A stretch of 64,000 nucleotides of DNA, from NCBI RefSeq assembly GCF_036323735.1, contig NC_086020.1, positions 84,693,710 to 84,757,709 of the forward strand. The letters are read 5' to 3'. The DNA is from Rattus norvegicus. Its lineage: Eukaryota; Chordata; Mammalia; Rodentia; Muridae. Below are positions 20,708 through 31,134 of the stretch, one piece after another; the first letter of the stretch is position 1; the number at the start of each line of letters is the position of its first letter. Position numbers and translations under genes: made by a program. The notes under the pieces were generated by a model. That model did not search any database and was not told the DNA's origin. It worked only from the letters and a program-made list of their open reading frames with translations.

Positions 20708-23700
20708 ATTACTGAGGGTTTTTTGTCTTGTTCGTTTGTTTTGGTCCCCTTAAATGTCCTTCACTCACCCACACCTAGCTCTGCTTGTGGGAATGAAGGG
20801 ACAGAGATGAGGATTCACATCCTGCTGTGTATCTACCAGGGTTCAGCACTGGTGTCCTGCACAGACCTTCAGAGTGGAAGACAGTGTTTCTTCATGTGCA
20901 CTCACATCTGGAGCACAGTGACCCTGTGGCTAGTGGTGACTTAGGACTACTCAGGACAGGGCTCTCTGGGGAGTGTTCTTTCAGCTAGGTTGATACAATG
21001 TAAAGGCACCAAAATATTCCCATGTTTGTGTATGGTTTTACCTTTTTCAGCGGAAAGACTTGTTGGGATCCTCTACATTGTCAACCTCTTCTAAGCTGTA
21101 TCTTCAGGCTGCCCAGTTGGTTCCCTCATCCTTACCCTTACATTATTACTATGTTCCCAACCTATCAGAGCTGACCTAAGAGGAAAGAACCACACAGCCT
21201 GACTGAAAACACCAGCAGGGTAAAGACATAGATGTCTTCTAAAGGGGTCACATTGTCTAAGAGATCAGATCTGCTACTTAGACACCAGGGTTGTTGGTTT
21301 ATGTCCAAATGTTCTCAGATTTGTTACTCTTAGGTTTTGTCTCCGACGATCATGTGTGTTGAATCTATTTAACAAGATTAGGTTACTAGTCTGCACGCAC
21401 ATTCTGATGGCTGTGATGACTCCTCCTGGAACCTGCCATGTCTTATGCTCCCAAGTTGGGATACTGCTGTGAGAGAACCGTTGGGAGATCTATTGATGCC
21501 TCTACAGAGAAATAAAGGGACAGGCGTGAGAAGTACCGCCTTGTACTACATTCTGTTTTCTATAGAGTGGTGTGGTGTTGAGAGAGCTTTATGTTTTTCA
21601 AAATCCAACACACTGAACCCTCCTGAGTGACCCCTGTTCTCCATGTATGGCAGTCAACACAGTTGTCCTTGGTGGCTTTTAGTGGTATCAGTTCCAGCCA
21701 AATATGCCTTCTTCTGGCAGAGAGAGGCAGCTGCTGCAAGCTAACCCAGGCTTTCTTTGCCGGTTCCCCCTGGTGAGTTTGATCAATTTCTCAAGGAGGA
21801 GGTGAACAGCAGCTGACCAGGAGGACTCCTTTTTTCTTACCTACCACGGGATTAGGTATCTTGTTAATGTTCTGTTTGGGAGAAGGAAAGGAGGTGCCTT
21901 AAATGGGGAGCAGGGAGGGAGGAAGAACAACTTCACACTTCAACCTCAGTGGGCAACCCCTGCTGAGCTCCCATATAGTAAGTGGTCCCTTGGCAGAAAT
22001 TTGCAAATACTTCCAACTGTTTCCTTTGAGTCAGCCCTACCAAGATGAGCATTGCTCAAAGCAAGTGCAGCCTGCCAAGAGAACAGCTGTTAATTCTCTG
22101 AGATGACATAGGCCAGAGACCCTGGAGCAGCTCTGACACCCGTGCTGATGACAGTGTTACTTCTTGGATTCATTTCTAAATGCATTAGTTGGAAGCCTGG
22201 ACATATGTGGGTATTGTAATACATAAGGAAGTTTTGTATTTAAAAAGTTCAAACAATATAGAGAAAGTGATATATTATTTCACGAATATTGAATTTTATT
22301 CACAGGGACAATATTAAAATTTCTTTGTAAGACAGAAATAATACCGAAGTATCTTCTGTACTTGGAGAAAGACAAGGGAAAAATGGCAGAATTAACAGTA
22401 GGAAACATACTTTGGGGGAAAACATAATCATTTTCTTTTCTTTTTCTTAAATGTTCTGTCTTCTAGAACAGTGTTTTAAGAAAGGCTGGGTATGAAAATA
22501 TATGGAAATGCCTGTGTTAAATGTGCCTTTCAGGAGTCATCTGTGTGATCATGTTTGAATTAGGGGCATGTGCAAACTATGGCCTTGAATTCCTGTCTGT
22601 GGAGCAGTGAAGAGTATGGAGAGGGAACTAATCAAACTTCATATTTCTTGTGGCGTATGTAGACACATCTGGAATGCCTCTGGTTTCCCTGCTTCTCTCC
22701 TTTATCTGCACAAATGAAGACTTTGGACTTGGCCATGTGTAAGAGCTCAATGAGCAAAGTCCTTTGGGATTTCTGGAGGTATTTGGCTTCCCCTGGCTTA
22801 AGTCACCTCCTCTTCTGATGTCCCTCCTGCAGCTGTGGTCTCTGCCTATCCTTGTCCCACCCCTGGGATGTTGAAGCTATAATTTTTGAAATTAAGAAGT
22901 TATTATAATGTTATGATTTGCATTTCAGTTTAGTTCCTCCCATCTGCTTTCTATAAAAGATTCTTCTGCAGAGAGTATTTGGCAAGGGTTTATTTAATAA
23001 TAACATTAAAAAGCCCATCCACCATCAAAAGCAGCACTGAGTACAACAGAATGGGAGAAAGACTGCGCTGCTGGGTATTGCAGATTTAACATGTAGATAG
23101 ATAGAATGTTCCCTGTGGCTTCTTCTGTAAAGGAGGGATTGGTAGCCCAAATTCTAAGAGAATAGCAACAGACTCCAACGACCATAATTAAAGGGCAGAA
23201 GACAGAGCTGGATTGCTGTTATTGTTGCAATAAAGAAGCCAGTGCAGGATGATCTAACTGCTACACCCTGCTCACCTCACATGTCCTCTGCAGGCGGCCA
23301 CCCATCAGTCATTCTCTCAGGACGATGCTATACATTTGGTCCTCTCATCATCTTGTAGCTTGCCATCCTCTTCACCCCCAGGTTCCTTCAGCTATCGATA
23401 GGCCTGAGTTCCAGTCCTCTGTTCTTTTGAAGTTCACTAAGCATGAAAGAACCCGGTCTACCTGGGTTTGCCCTTTGGTGCCTATTGGGCTCTGGCTTTG
23501 TATCTGTGGTACCAGGTGCTGAGAGACAATGTCATTCCACAGGGCACAGTGGAAAGCATGGATGAAAGCCTGGAAAAGCCTCCCTTCATCACTGTACCTG
23601 GCTATGCTGATGTCTTCTTTGAGAAGTTGTAGTTGTTTAAATTGGAGTATCATCATAAAAACGGGGAGGTGAACTTGAATACTACATAGTGTAGCAGAAG

Positions 23701-24020
23701 TTCTGGTGAAGGCTCCTACAGAGTTAAGCTCTTTTCATGATAGACCTTGTCCCAGGACTGACCTGTCCGGGTGAGTCATTGGATATTGACTACCAAGACA
23801 TTCTCTTTTCAACTCTCCAAAGAGAAATTGGCATTCACCTTTGGGGGATTTTATAACTGCCTTTCTCTTGTCCCCCTGTTACCTTTTGAGCCTCAGCCAT
23901 TATTGACTAGTGCTTGGTTGTTCATGAGTTTCAGCACATTGCTCAGGGCTGCCCAAGAATGCATCACTTCAGACTTCCCACCAGACCAATCTAGTTGGGG
24001 CAGACTGTGGGATTTCACAA
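20708..24020. other. no recognised gene or repeat
   Basis: About 3.3 kb of single-copy-looking DNA, the longest element-free stretch of the left half. Frames up to 94 codons occur on both strands without recognisable motifs. Some sub-segments are AT-rich (22190-22480). Confidence 0.45.
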
Positions 24021-24025
24021 TGCAT

Positions 24026-24076
24026 GATGAGGGGGGAGGTGAGGGGTGAGGAGTGAGGAGTGGAGGGTGGGGGAGG
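24026..24076 (+). repeat. G-rich tract (potential G-quadruplex)
   Basis: ATGAGGGGGGAGGTGAGGGG and the following GAGGAGTGAGGAGTGGAGGG and TGGGGGAGG give at least four G-runs of three or more within about 50 bp. Several short GTGAG/GAGGAGT imperfect repeats are visible. Confidence 0.7.
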
Positions 24077-24139
24077 AGCACAGCTTCTTAGGATGCTGCA
24101 CTGTGTGAAGTCTGCCTGCATCTGCTCTCACTGCAGCCT

Positions 24140-24310
24140 GCTGCTTGGTTTGTGTATGAAATATGCCCCCAAAGGCTCAAGTGTGGAAGGCTTGATTGAT
24201 GCCAAACCCGTTGATCCAATCATTGAGAAGGGATTACATCCTGAGGGCTCTGACTTTGTCACTAGATGAACCCTTGATGGAGTTAATCAGCTGATAGCAC
24301 TATTGAGAGC
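24140..24310 (+). mobile_element. possible LTR fragment
   Basis: AAATATGCCCCCAAAGGCTC, followed by TTAATCAGCTGATAGCACTAT, resembles parts of MaLR/ERVL-type LTRs (CCAAAGGCTCATGTG... CAGCTGATGGCACTATT). The match is short and order-only. Confidence 0.25.
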
Positions 24311-25490
24311 CGATGATGTTCAGGCGAAGGGGCCAGGTTGGAAAAAAACCTGAAAGACTGGAGCTCATCCCACAGACAGCCTTATTTGATTTGACTGGCT
24401 TTGAGTGGTACAAATACTTAAATCCAAATGCCTGTAGGTGTGGCATCTTCTGTGCAGTTTACCATTTCCTTTTGGTTCTCGTGTGCTCCTCTGTGGATAG
24501 GATCTGCTTGGTTCTTAGTCATCTAAGTTTGAAACCAAATGGAGGAGAAAAATGGGGCCTGTTCCCTAGTTTTCAAGACTCTCCATGTGCACTGTGCTCA
24601 CTGGAGCACAGAGTTATTATTTTTTTCCTTATGCAGATGTTACACAATGAAAGACAAGCCACAGCTTCCTCTGTGGTGGTAGTTTAAGCACGGGCTAGTA
24701 TTTTAGAAGAACCCTCTTTGGAAGCATTCAAGGTGACCTGACCCTGCTGACTAATGTTCTTTTGTACCACCCTTTGGGAAAAGTTGAAATTAATAGGTTT
24801 GGCTTGAAGAACAAAAAGTTGATGGGATCATATAAAGGTAAGATCAATATATGGCTTTTAAAGATCCTTCAGCCAGCTTCCCTGAGAAATAGGAAAATGA
24901 GTAGGGAGAGCTGGGTTATTGGTCAGAACTAGTAGAGATGGCATTTGTAGCCAGATCTTTTGGCTCATGTCTGAGGCTTTCAACCTCTGTATCAAGGTCT
25001 TCTGATTTAGGGACTCAGATATAACACAAAGCCTGCTAAAACTGTATATATGGATTAAAACTAACTTTTGGGAGGAGAAAAGGCAAACGCTATGGTAGAA
25101 TATCCTATAATGTGAAACAGAGGTGAGTTCTTAAAGGGACTTTGATATTCTGATGTGGTCTTCGTGGTCTAACCTGAAGCATGATGGCAGATACCAGAGC
25201 GTGGCAGAGGCTATCAATCCTGGGGAATCAGCAAACAGGAGGCAATGTAGTTATCTTCAGATTTAAAAAGAATTTATTTATAGGAAATGTCAGCAATATT
25301 TTTTTCCAGATAAACGCAGCATTGCCATGTAGGACACTGAAGCCAAAGCTGAGAGAACCAGCTCTTCCTGCTAGCCTCCTAAGCCAAATGGCTTTAAAAA
25401 TAATTTATTCTTATTGGCACCTGGTACCAGGAACCATTGTGGCATTTAAAAACAAAATTTGTTCTAGTTGCTTCTCATTTCTCTCTTCTT
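24311..25490. other. no recognised gene or repeat
   Basis: A 124-codon frame at 24313-24687 contains a hydrophobic segment but no recognisable family, and no exon signals support it. Confidence 0.4.
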
Positions 25491-25640
25491 CCCTGCTCCC
25501 ATCGCCTGTGCACCACTCTGCTCCTTCCCTGCTCCCATCACCTATGTACCACTCTGTTCCTTCTTCCGTGCTCCCATTGCCTGTGCACCACTCTGCTCCT
25601 TCCGTTCTCCCATCTCCTGTGTACTGCTCTCCGCCTTTCT
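25491..25640. repeat. 36-bp minisatellite, four copies
   Basis: Repeat units start at about 25491, 25527, 25566 and 25602 (spacings 36, 39 and 36 bp). Each contains a CTGCTCCCATCxCCTGTG core and a CACCACTCTGCTCCTTC-like second half. Because the unit is a multiple of three, all three plus-strand frames and a minus-strand frame stay open. That explains a 163-codon ORF here without invoking a gene. Confidence 0.9.
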
Positions 25641-26024
25641 GTCCCTTAGCATCCATTTACCCTCGTTTATAGTTTTAGAAAATGATTTTAGGGTCTTTAC
25701 AGCAAGCGCCTCCATCGGCAGGTGTTCCCTCCACAGGAATGAGTGGCAGGTTTAGTGCTCTGTACCCAGGAGGACATTGGCACAGGAAGCCCCTTTCTCC
25801 TGGGGGTAGTCACACAACTGGCAATTCTTTGACAGGGACTAGAGAAGCCAGGGACTTTTAGATCTTCACAGTCTTTGTCCAAATTATCGCCTGTGTCTAA
25901 GCAACAATTGTAGTCTTGTAGAAAACCCTTGTGCATAGAATTGTTTTGACAAAATGAATCTCGGCACCTCAAGTCGTTGCAGGAATCAGTATATCCTCTT
26001 CCACTGAGTCCAGTCAAGACCTGG
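25641..26024. other. no recognised gene or repeat
   Basis: A 106-codon minus-strand frame (25697-26017) is Cys- and Ser-rich but resembles nothing that I can name. Confidence 0.4.
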
Positions 26025-26590
26025 GATCCTCCTCTCAGTTAGGGGAGCAGGATCCACAGGCAGGCAACACAGTCAGGGATAACCCCCACTCCAGTTGGGG
26101 AACCCACATGAAGACCATGCTGCATGCACATCTGCTACATATGTGTGGGGTGCGGGAGGGTTAGCGGGAATAGGCCAGGTGGTATATGCTCTTTGGTTGG
26201 TGATTCAGTTTCTGGGAAGGTCCAAGGGTACAGGTTAGTTGACTCTATTGGTCTTCTTGTAGAGTCCCTACTCCTTCTGTGTTCCTCAGTCCTTCTCATG
26301 GCTTTCCACAAGTTCAGCCTAATGTTTGGCTGTGGGTCTCTTCATCTGCTTTGGTCAGCTGCTGGGTGGAGCTTCTCAGAAGACATTTTGCTAGTCCTCA
26401 GTGGAAAAGAAGATGTCTAGTACTGCAGGACTGGAAGTACCAGGGCGGGTTGGTACAGAGCAGGGCCTCCCCTTCTCAGAGATTAAGGGCTGGGGTTGGT
26501 GGAGGGACTTGTTAGGCGGGACTGGGAGGAGAGGGGGGCTGCGGTAAGGATATAAAATGAATAAATTAATTAACAAAAAAAGAAAATCAT
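26025..26590 (+). mobile_element. Lx-type L1 3'UTR and tail
   Basis: The order GCATGCACATCTGCTACATA, GCTCTTTGGTTGGTGATTCAG, GTACAGGTTAGTTGACTCTA, CCTAATGTTTGGCTGTGGGT, GCTTCTCAGAAGACATTTTG, GGCCTCCCCTTCTCAGAG and GGCGGGACTGGGAGGAGAGG is that of the rodent Lx L1 3'UTR. It ends with AAAATGAATAAATTAATTAAC and an A-rich tail at about 26565-26585. No ORF2 remains. Confidence 0.75.
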
Positions 26591-26689
26591 GATTATTTGG
26601 AGGCATAAATACGTATAACCTGGTTTAAATAATTTTTAAAATAAACTAAATGCTTTAAGACATTAAAAAAATAGAAAGGAAAAGAGAAT

Positions 26690-26820
26690 GTGAGCTCTCA
26701 GTTTCCTGATCCAGTCACTGTGTGCCTGCTGTTTGCTGTCGTGTCTCCCCACTCTGATGGATTCTCCTTCCTCTAGAATTGTAAGCCCAAATAAATTCTT
26801 CCATCTACAAAAAATACATT
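26690..26820 (+). mobile_element. possible MaLR LTR 3' fragment with AATAAA
   Basis: ATGGATTCTCCTTCCTCTAG then TTGTAAGCCCAAATAAATTC and TTCCATCTAC resemble the polyadenylation region of rodent MaLR LTRs (AAACTGTAAGCCxAAATAAAxCCTTxCT). Only about 130 bp is recognisable. Confidence 0.45.
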
Positions 26821-26939
26821 TTTGATTGAAATGGAGTTTACACTATTTTCTCCCTCCTCTCCTCTATCCATCCCCTCAAGTGACTTCCCTCAAACCTTTA
26901 TCTGTCACTGTCAAGGAAGTAACTTGTTTTTATTTGACT

Positions 26940-26982
<43 letters not shown>
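26940..26982. repeat. (GT)n microsatellite
   Basis: About 21 perfect GT units. Confidence 0.97.
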
Positions 26983-26984
<2 letters not shown>

Positions 26985-27555
26985 CCATTTTTGGTTTTAT
27001 GGGCTTTAACCCACATGCCTGGCCATTTATAAACATAACATACATGCATACATTAAAGGCTAGGGGCTGGATATTAAAAAGAACATATAGCTTTAATCTT
27101 TTTGAGTTAACCAGCAGACTTTTATAAACCAAACCAAACAAAAATGATCTTACCCCCAAACAAAAACAGATCTTACAGCCAACAAATGCAGACAAACAAC
27201 AACAACAACAGGTTGGCAAATTCCTAATAACAATATGGTAAGAACATAAGGCACATAGTTTAAAATATCAAATACAAAGAAAATGTATTGTTAAAATTTC
27301 TGTGATTGGTTTTGCTTCTTACAACAATTTGGTTAGTTTGGGAGCATGTACTTGATGCTTTCAGTGATGTTAAACTCTTATTACCCAATTCCTTCTATGT
27401 AATATCTTGTCCTCATGCTCCATCCCCCGTGCAGCATGTATGGCACCTTTCTCAAGTCCTAGTCAGGGTTATAGGAGAACTTTGATAGCGTCTCTAATGT
27501 TTGTAAGAGCCGCTCATTTAGAACAGTTATGTGGACAATAGCACTGGTCTAACAG
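26983..27555. other. no recognised gene or repeat
   Basis: A-rich sequence with a short (CAA)n run at 27195-27211. No gene is seen. Confidence 0.45.
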
Positions 27556-27726
27556 TGGCTTCTCTTCTCTCTTCTCTTCTCTTCTCTTCTCTTCTCTTCT
27601 CTTCTCTTCTCTTCTCTTCTCTTCCCTTCCCTTCCCTTCCCTTCCCTTCCCCCCCTTTCTCTCTCTCTCTCTCTCTCCCCCTCTCCCTCTCCCTTTTCCT
27701 CTCCCCCTCCCCTCCCCCCTCTCTCT

Positions 27727-27807
<81 letters not shown>

Positions 27808-27816
27808 AGGGAGGGA
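27556..27816. repeat. 260-bp compound microsatellite
   Basis: Successive blocks on the plus strand: (TCTTC)n at about 27558-27621, (CCCTT)n at 27622-27650, C-rich/(CT)n at 27651-27730, (GT)n at about 27731-27771, (GA)n at 27771-27800, and (GGGA)n to 27816. The tract changes from pure pyrimidine to pure purine across the GT block. Frames of 91-144 codons on both strands are artefacts of the repeat. Confidence 0.97.
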
Positions 27817-28680
27817 GAGAGCAAGCTATGTGCTTCTGGCTATGTGAACTCCGGGGAAGGCCTTCTAAAATCAGCCTTAAATGACTGTGAGGGACTGTGG
27901 TAGAACACAGCAGAAGACAACTAGAGGTGCTGGGTCCAGGGGAATACCCCAGTGGGACCACACAGAGTAGATAAGCAAGTGAGGGCTGGTACTTGAGTGT
28001 ATGTCTAGACCAACCTGTCAGCTGTCAACTCAGGGTGTGTGACCCAGCTTTCTGATCCTTTTTCTCACATATGAAATGACATGAGAATAGCTTTGCCTCT
28101 CCAGGCTGCAGTGGGGGGTTGCATGAAAGGTGATATGCCACTCTCAGGTCTGTTCCTAGAACTGTAAAGCCCCAAAGAATCGCAGCCATTGTTATCCCAT
28201 GCCTTGTCTAACAGACTGTGATCAATGGCATTTATGGAGGACTGATGCTTCCAGGGTGCTAGAGCCTGCAAGGTTAGATAAGCTCGTTCTTCAAGTCAAT
28301 ATTGCTGTGGCCAACAGTATGACTGATATCTTTTGCATCTATTATTTTCATACTTAATTAACAAATCACTTTCTCATACACTGTAACTAAACTACCTCAT
28401 TAGTCTGCCTATTAGTAACCCAAGGGTAGGATAAGTTTTCAGGTGAAATTGAATTTCTGAAGATTTCTGTATTTATTTGCATTTGTGCATTATATTCATT
28501 TTAGATAGAAAATCTCCAAGTAACAAAGGCAGTGGCAATAAAAAAGGTGTAAAGTCCCCTTGGAAAGATCTAAATCAGGTGTCTAAACCTAGCGCATCCA
28601 CTCTGTTCAGAATGACGTTTGGGCAAAGACTACAATGGGGAGCTTAGTGTTTGAACGATTATTTTTTGTATTCAAACTTT
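27817..28680. other. no recognised gene or repeat
   Basis: Single-copy-looking sequence up to the L1 insertion site. Nothing is recognised. Confidence 0.45.
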
Positions 28681-28693
28681 AAAACACATTTTT
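28681..28693. repeat. target-site duplication, left copy (full-length L1)
   Basis: AAAACACATTTTT here is repeated exactly at 35179-35191, bracketing the L1. Thirteen bp is a normal length for L1 retrotransposition. Confidence 0.9.
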
Positions 28694-29425
28694 TTTTTAG
28701 ATTTCTTTTTTTTTTATTAACTTGAGTATTTCTTATATACATTTCAAGTGTTATTCCCTTTCCCGGTTTCCGAGCAAACATCCCCCTCCCCCTCCCCTTC
28801 CTTATGGGTGTTCTCCTCCCAACCCTCCCCCCATTGCCGCCCTCCCCCCATAGTCTAGTTCACTGGGGGTTCAGTCTTAGCAGGACCCAGGGCTTCCCCT
28901 TCCACTAGTGCTCTTACTAGGATATTCATTGCTACCTATGGGGTCAGAGTCCAGGGTCAGTCCATGTATAGTCTTTAGGTAGTGGCTTAGTCCCTGGAAG
29001 CTCTGGTTGCTTGACATTGTTGTACTTTTGGGGTCTCGAGCACCTTCAAGCTCTTCCAGTTCTTTCTCTGATTCCTTCAACGGGGGACCTATTCTCAGTT
29101 CAGTGGTTTGCTGCTGGCATTCGCCTCTGTATTTGCTGTATTCTGGCTGTGTCTCTCAGGAGCGATCTACATCCGGCTCCTGTCGGTCTGCACTTCTTTG
29201 CTTCATCCATCTTGTCTAATTGGGTGGCTGTATATATATATGGGCCACATGTGGGGCAGGCTCTGAATGGGTGTTCCTTCAGTCTCTGTTTTAATCTTTG
29301 CCTCTCCCTTCCCTGCCAAGGGTATTCTTTTTCCTCATTTAAAGAAGGAGTGAAGCATTCACATTTTGATCATCCGTCTTGAGTTTCATTTGTTCTAGGG
29401 ATCTAGGGTAATTCAAGCATTTGGG
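28694..29425 (-). other. L1 3'UTR with polypurine tract and A-tail
   Basis: Non-coding 3' part of the L1. At 28783-28853 the plus strand is C-rich (CCCCCTCCCCCTCCCC and similar), so the L1 sense strand has several G-runs that can form a G-quadruplex, a feature conserved in mammalian L1 3'UTRs. The terminal AATAAA plus A-tail is at 28694-28722 (reverse complement). Confidence 0.85.
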
Positions 29426-31009
29426 CTAATAGCCACTTATCAATGAGTGCATACCATGTATGTCTTTCTGTGATTGGGTTAGCTCACTCAGGATGATATT
29501 TTCCAGTTCCAACCATTTGCCTACGAATTTCATAAACTCGTTGTTTTTGATAGCTGAGTAATATTCCATTGTGTAGATGTACCACATTTTCTGTATCCAT
29601 TCCTCTGTTGAAGGGCATCTGGGTTCTTTCCAGTTTCTGGCTATTATAAATAAGGCTGCGATGAACATAGTGGAGCACGTGTCTCTTTTATATGTTGAGG
29701 CATCTTTTGGGTATATGCCCAAGAGAGGTATAGCTGGATCCTCAGGCAGTTCAATGTCCAATTTTCTGAGGAACCTCCAGACTGATTTCCAGAATGGTTG
29801 TACCAGTCTGCAATCCCACCAACAATGGAGGAGTGTTCCTCTTTCTCCACATCCTCGCCAGCATCTGCTGTCACCTGAGTTTTTGATCTTAGCCATTCTC
29901 ACTGGTGTGAGGTGAAATCTCAGGGTTGTTTTGATTTGCATTTCCCTTATGACTAAAGATGTTGAACATTTCTTTAGGTGTTTCTCAGCCATTCGGCATT
30001 CCTCAGCTGTGAATTCTTTGTTTAGCTCTGAACCCCATTTTTTAATAGGGTTATTTGTTTCCCTGCGGTCTAACTTCTTGAGTTCTTTGTATATTTTGGA
30101 TAGAAGGCCTCTATCTGTTGTAGGATTGGTAAAGATCTTTTCCCAATCTGTTGGTTGCCGTTTTGTCCTAACCACAGTGTCCTTTGCCTTACAGAAGCTT
30201 TGCAGTTTTATGAGATCCCATTTGTCGATTCTTGATCTTAGAGCGTAAGCCATTGGTGTTTTGTTCAGGAAATTTTTTCCAGTGCCCATGTGTTCCAGAT
30301 GCTTCCCTAGTTTTTCTTCTATTAGTTTGAGTGTGTCTGGTTTGATGTGGAGGTCCTTGATCCACTTGGACTTAAGCTTTGTACAGGGTGATAAGGATGG
30401 ATCGATCTGCATTCTTCTACATGTTGCCCTCCAGTTGAACCAGCACCATTTGCTGAAAATGCTATCTTTTTTCCATTGGATGGTTTTGGCTCCTTTGTCA
30501 AAAATCAAGTGACCATAGGTGTGTGGGTTCATTTCTGGGTCTTCAATTCTATTCCATTGGTCTATCTGTCTGTCTCTGTACCAATAACATGCAGTTTTTA
30601 TCACTATTGCTCTGTAATACTGCTTGAGTTCAGGGATAGTGATTCCCCCTGAATTCCTTTTATTGTTGAGGATAGCTTTAGCTATCCTGGGTTTTTTGTT
30701 ATTCCAGATGAATTTGCAAATTGTTCTGTCTAACTCTTTGAAGAATTGGATTGGTATTTTGATGGGGATTGCATTGAATCTGTAGATTGCTTTTGGTAAA
30801 ATGCCATTTTTACTATATTAATCCTGCCAATCATGAGCATGGGAGATCTTTCCATCTTCTGAGGTCTTCTTCAATTTCTTTCCTCAGTGTCTTGAAGTTC
30901 TTATTGTACAGATCTTTTACTTGCTTGGTTAAAGTCACACCGAGGTACTTTATATTATTTGGGTCTATTATGAAGGGTGTCGTTTCCCTAATTTCTTTCT
31001 CGGCTTGTT

Positions 31010-31012
<3 letters not shown>
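29426..31012 (-). pseudogene. L1 ORF2 part 3: RT thumb to Cys-rich C-terminus
   Basis: Continuation of ORF2 beyond the ID insertion. A single-base deletion near 30803 (plus strand TAAAATGCCATTTTT, where other copies have an extra G) breaks the frame again. From 30604 a 392-codon frame runs to the natural ORF2 stop at 29426. It carries the conserved C-x3-C-x7-H-x4-C motif at local residues Cys248, Cys252, His260 and Cys265, implicated in L1 RNP function, and the usual C-terminal end SLISGY. Confidence 0.9.
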
Positions 31013-31042
<30 letters not shown>

Positions 31043-31134
31043 GTTCTTTTTTTTTTTTCGGAGCTGGGGACCGAACCCAGGGCCTTGAACTTCCTAGGTA
31101 AGCGCTCTACCACTGAGCTAAATCCCCAGCCCCA
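31013..31134 (-). mobile_element. ID SINE inserted into L1 ORF2
   Basis: On the minus strand this is GGGGCTGGGGATTTAGCTCA, through TAGAGCGCTTACCTAGGAAG and CCCTGGGTTCGGTCCCCAGC, to CTCCG followed by a long A-rich tail with a GAACC interruption (31013-31060). The A box (TAGCTCAGTGG) and B box (GGTTCGGTCCC) of the tRNA-Ala/BC1-derived Pol III promoter are intact. TTGTTTCT at 31005-31012 and at 31135-31142 is the minimal target-site duplication. Because L1 ORF2 is interrupted, the SINE is younger than the L1. Confidence 0.95.

Noticed and set aside
25181..25672. 163-codon plus-strand ORF
   Set aside because: Its length is caused by the 36-bp minisatellite, a multiple of three. The upstream part has no recognised domain.
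27527..27961. Long frames on both strands (117-144 codons) rich in Ser/Leu or Arg/Glu
   Set aside because: They are translations of the compound microsatellite. No codon bias, start context or neighbouring exon is present.
28877..29382. Small conserved-looking frames seen repeatedly at 7.6, 28.9, 37.0 and 38.4 kb
   Set aside because: The repetition is due to four copies of the L1 3'UTR, which is non-coding.
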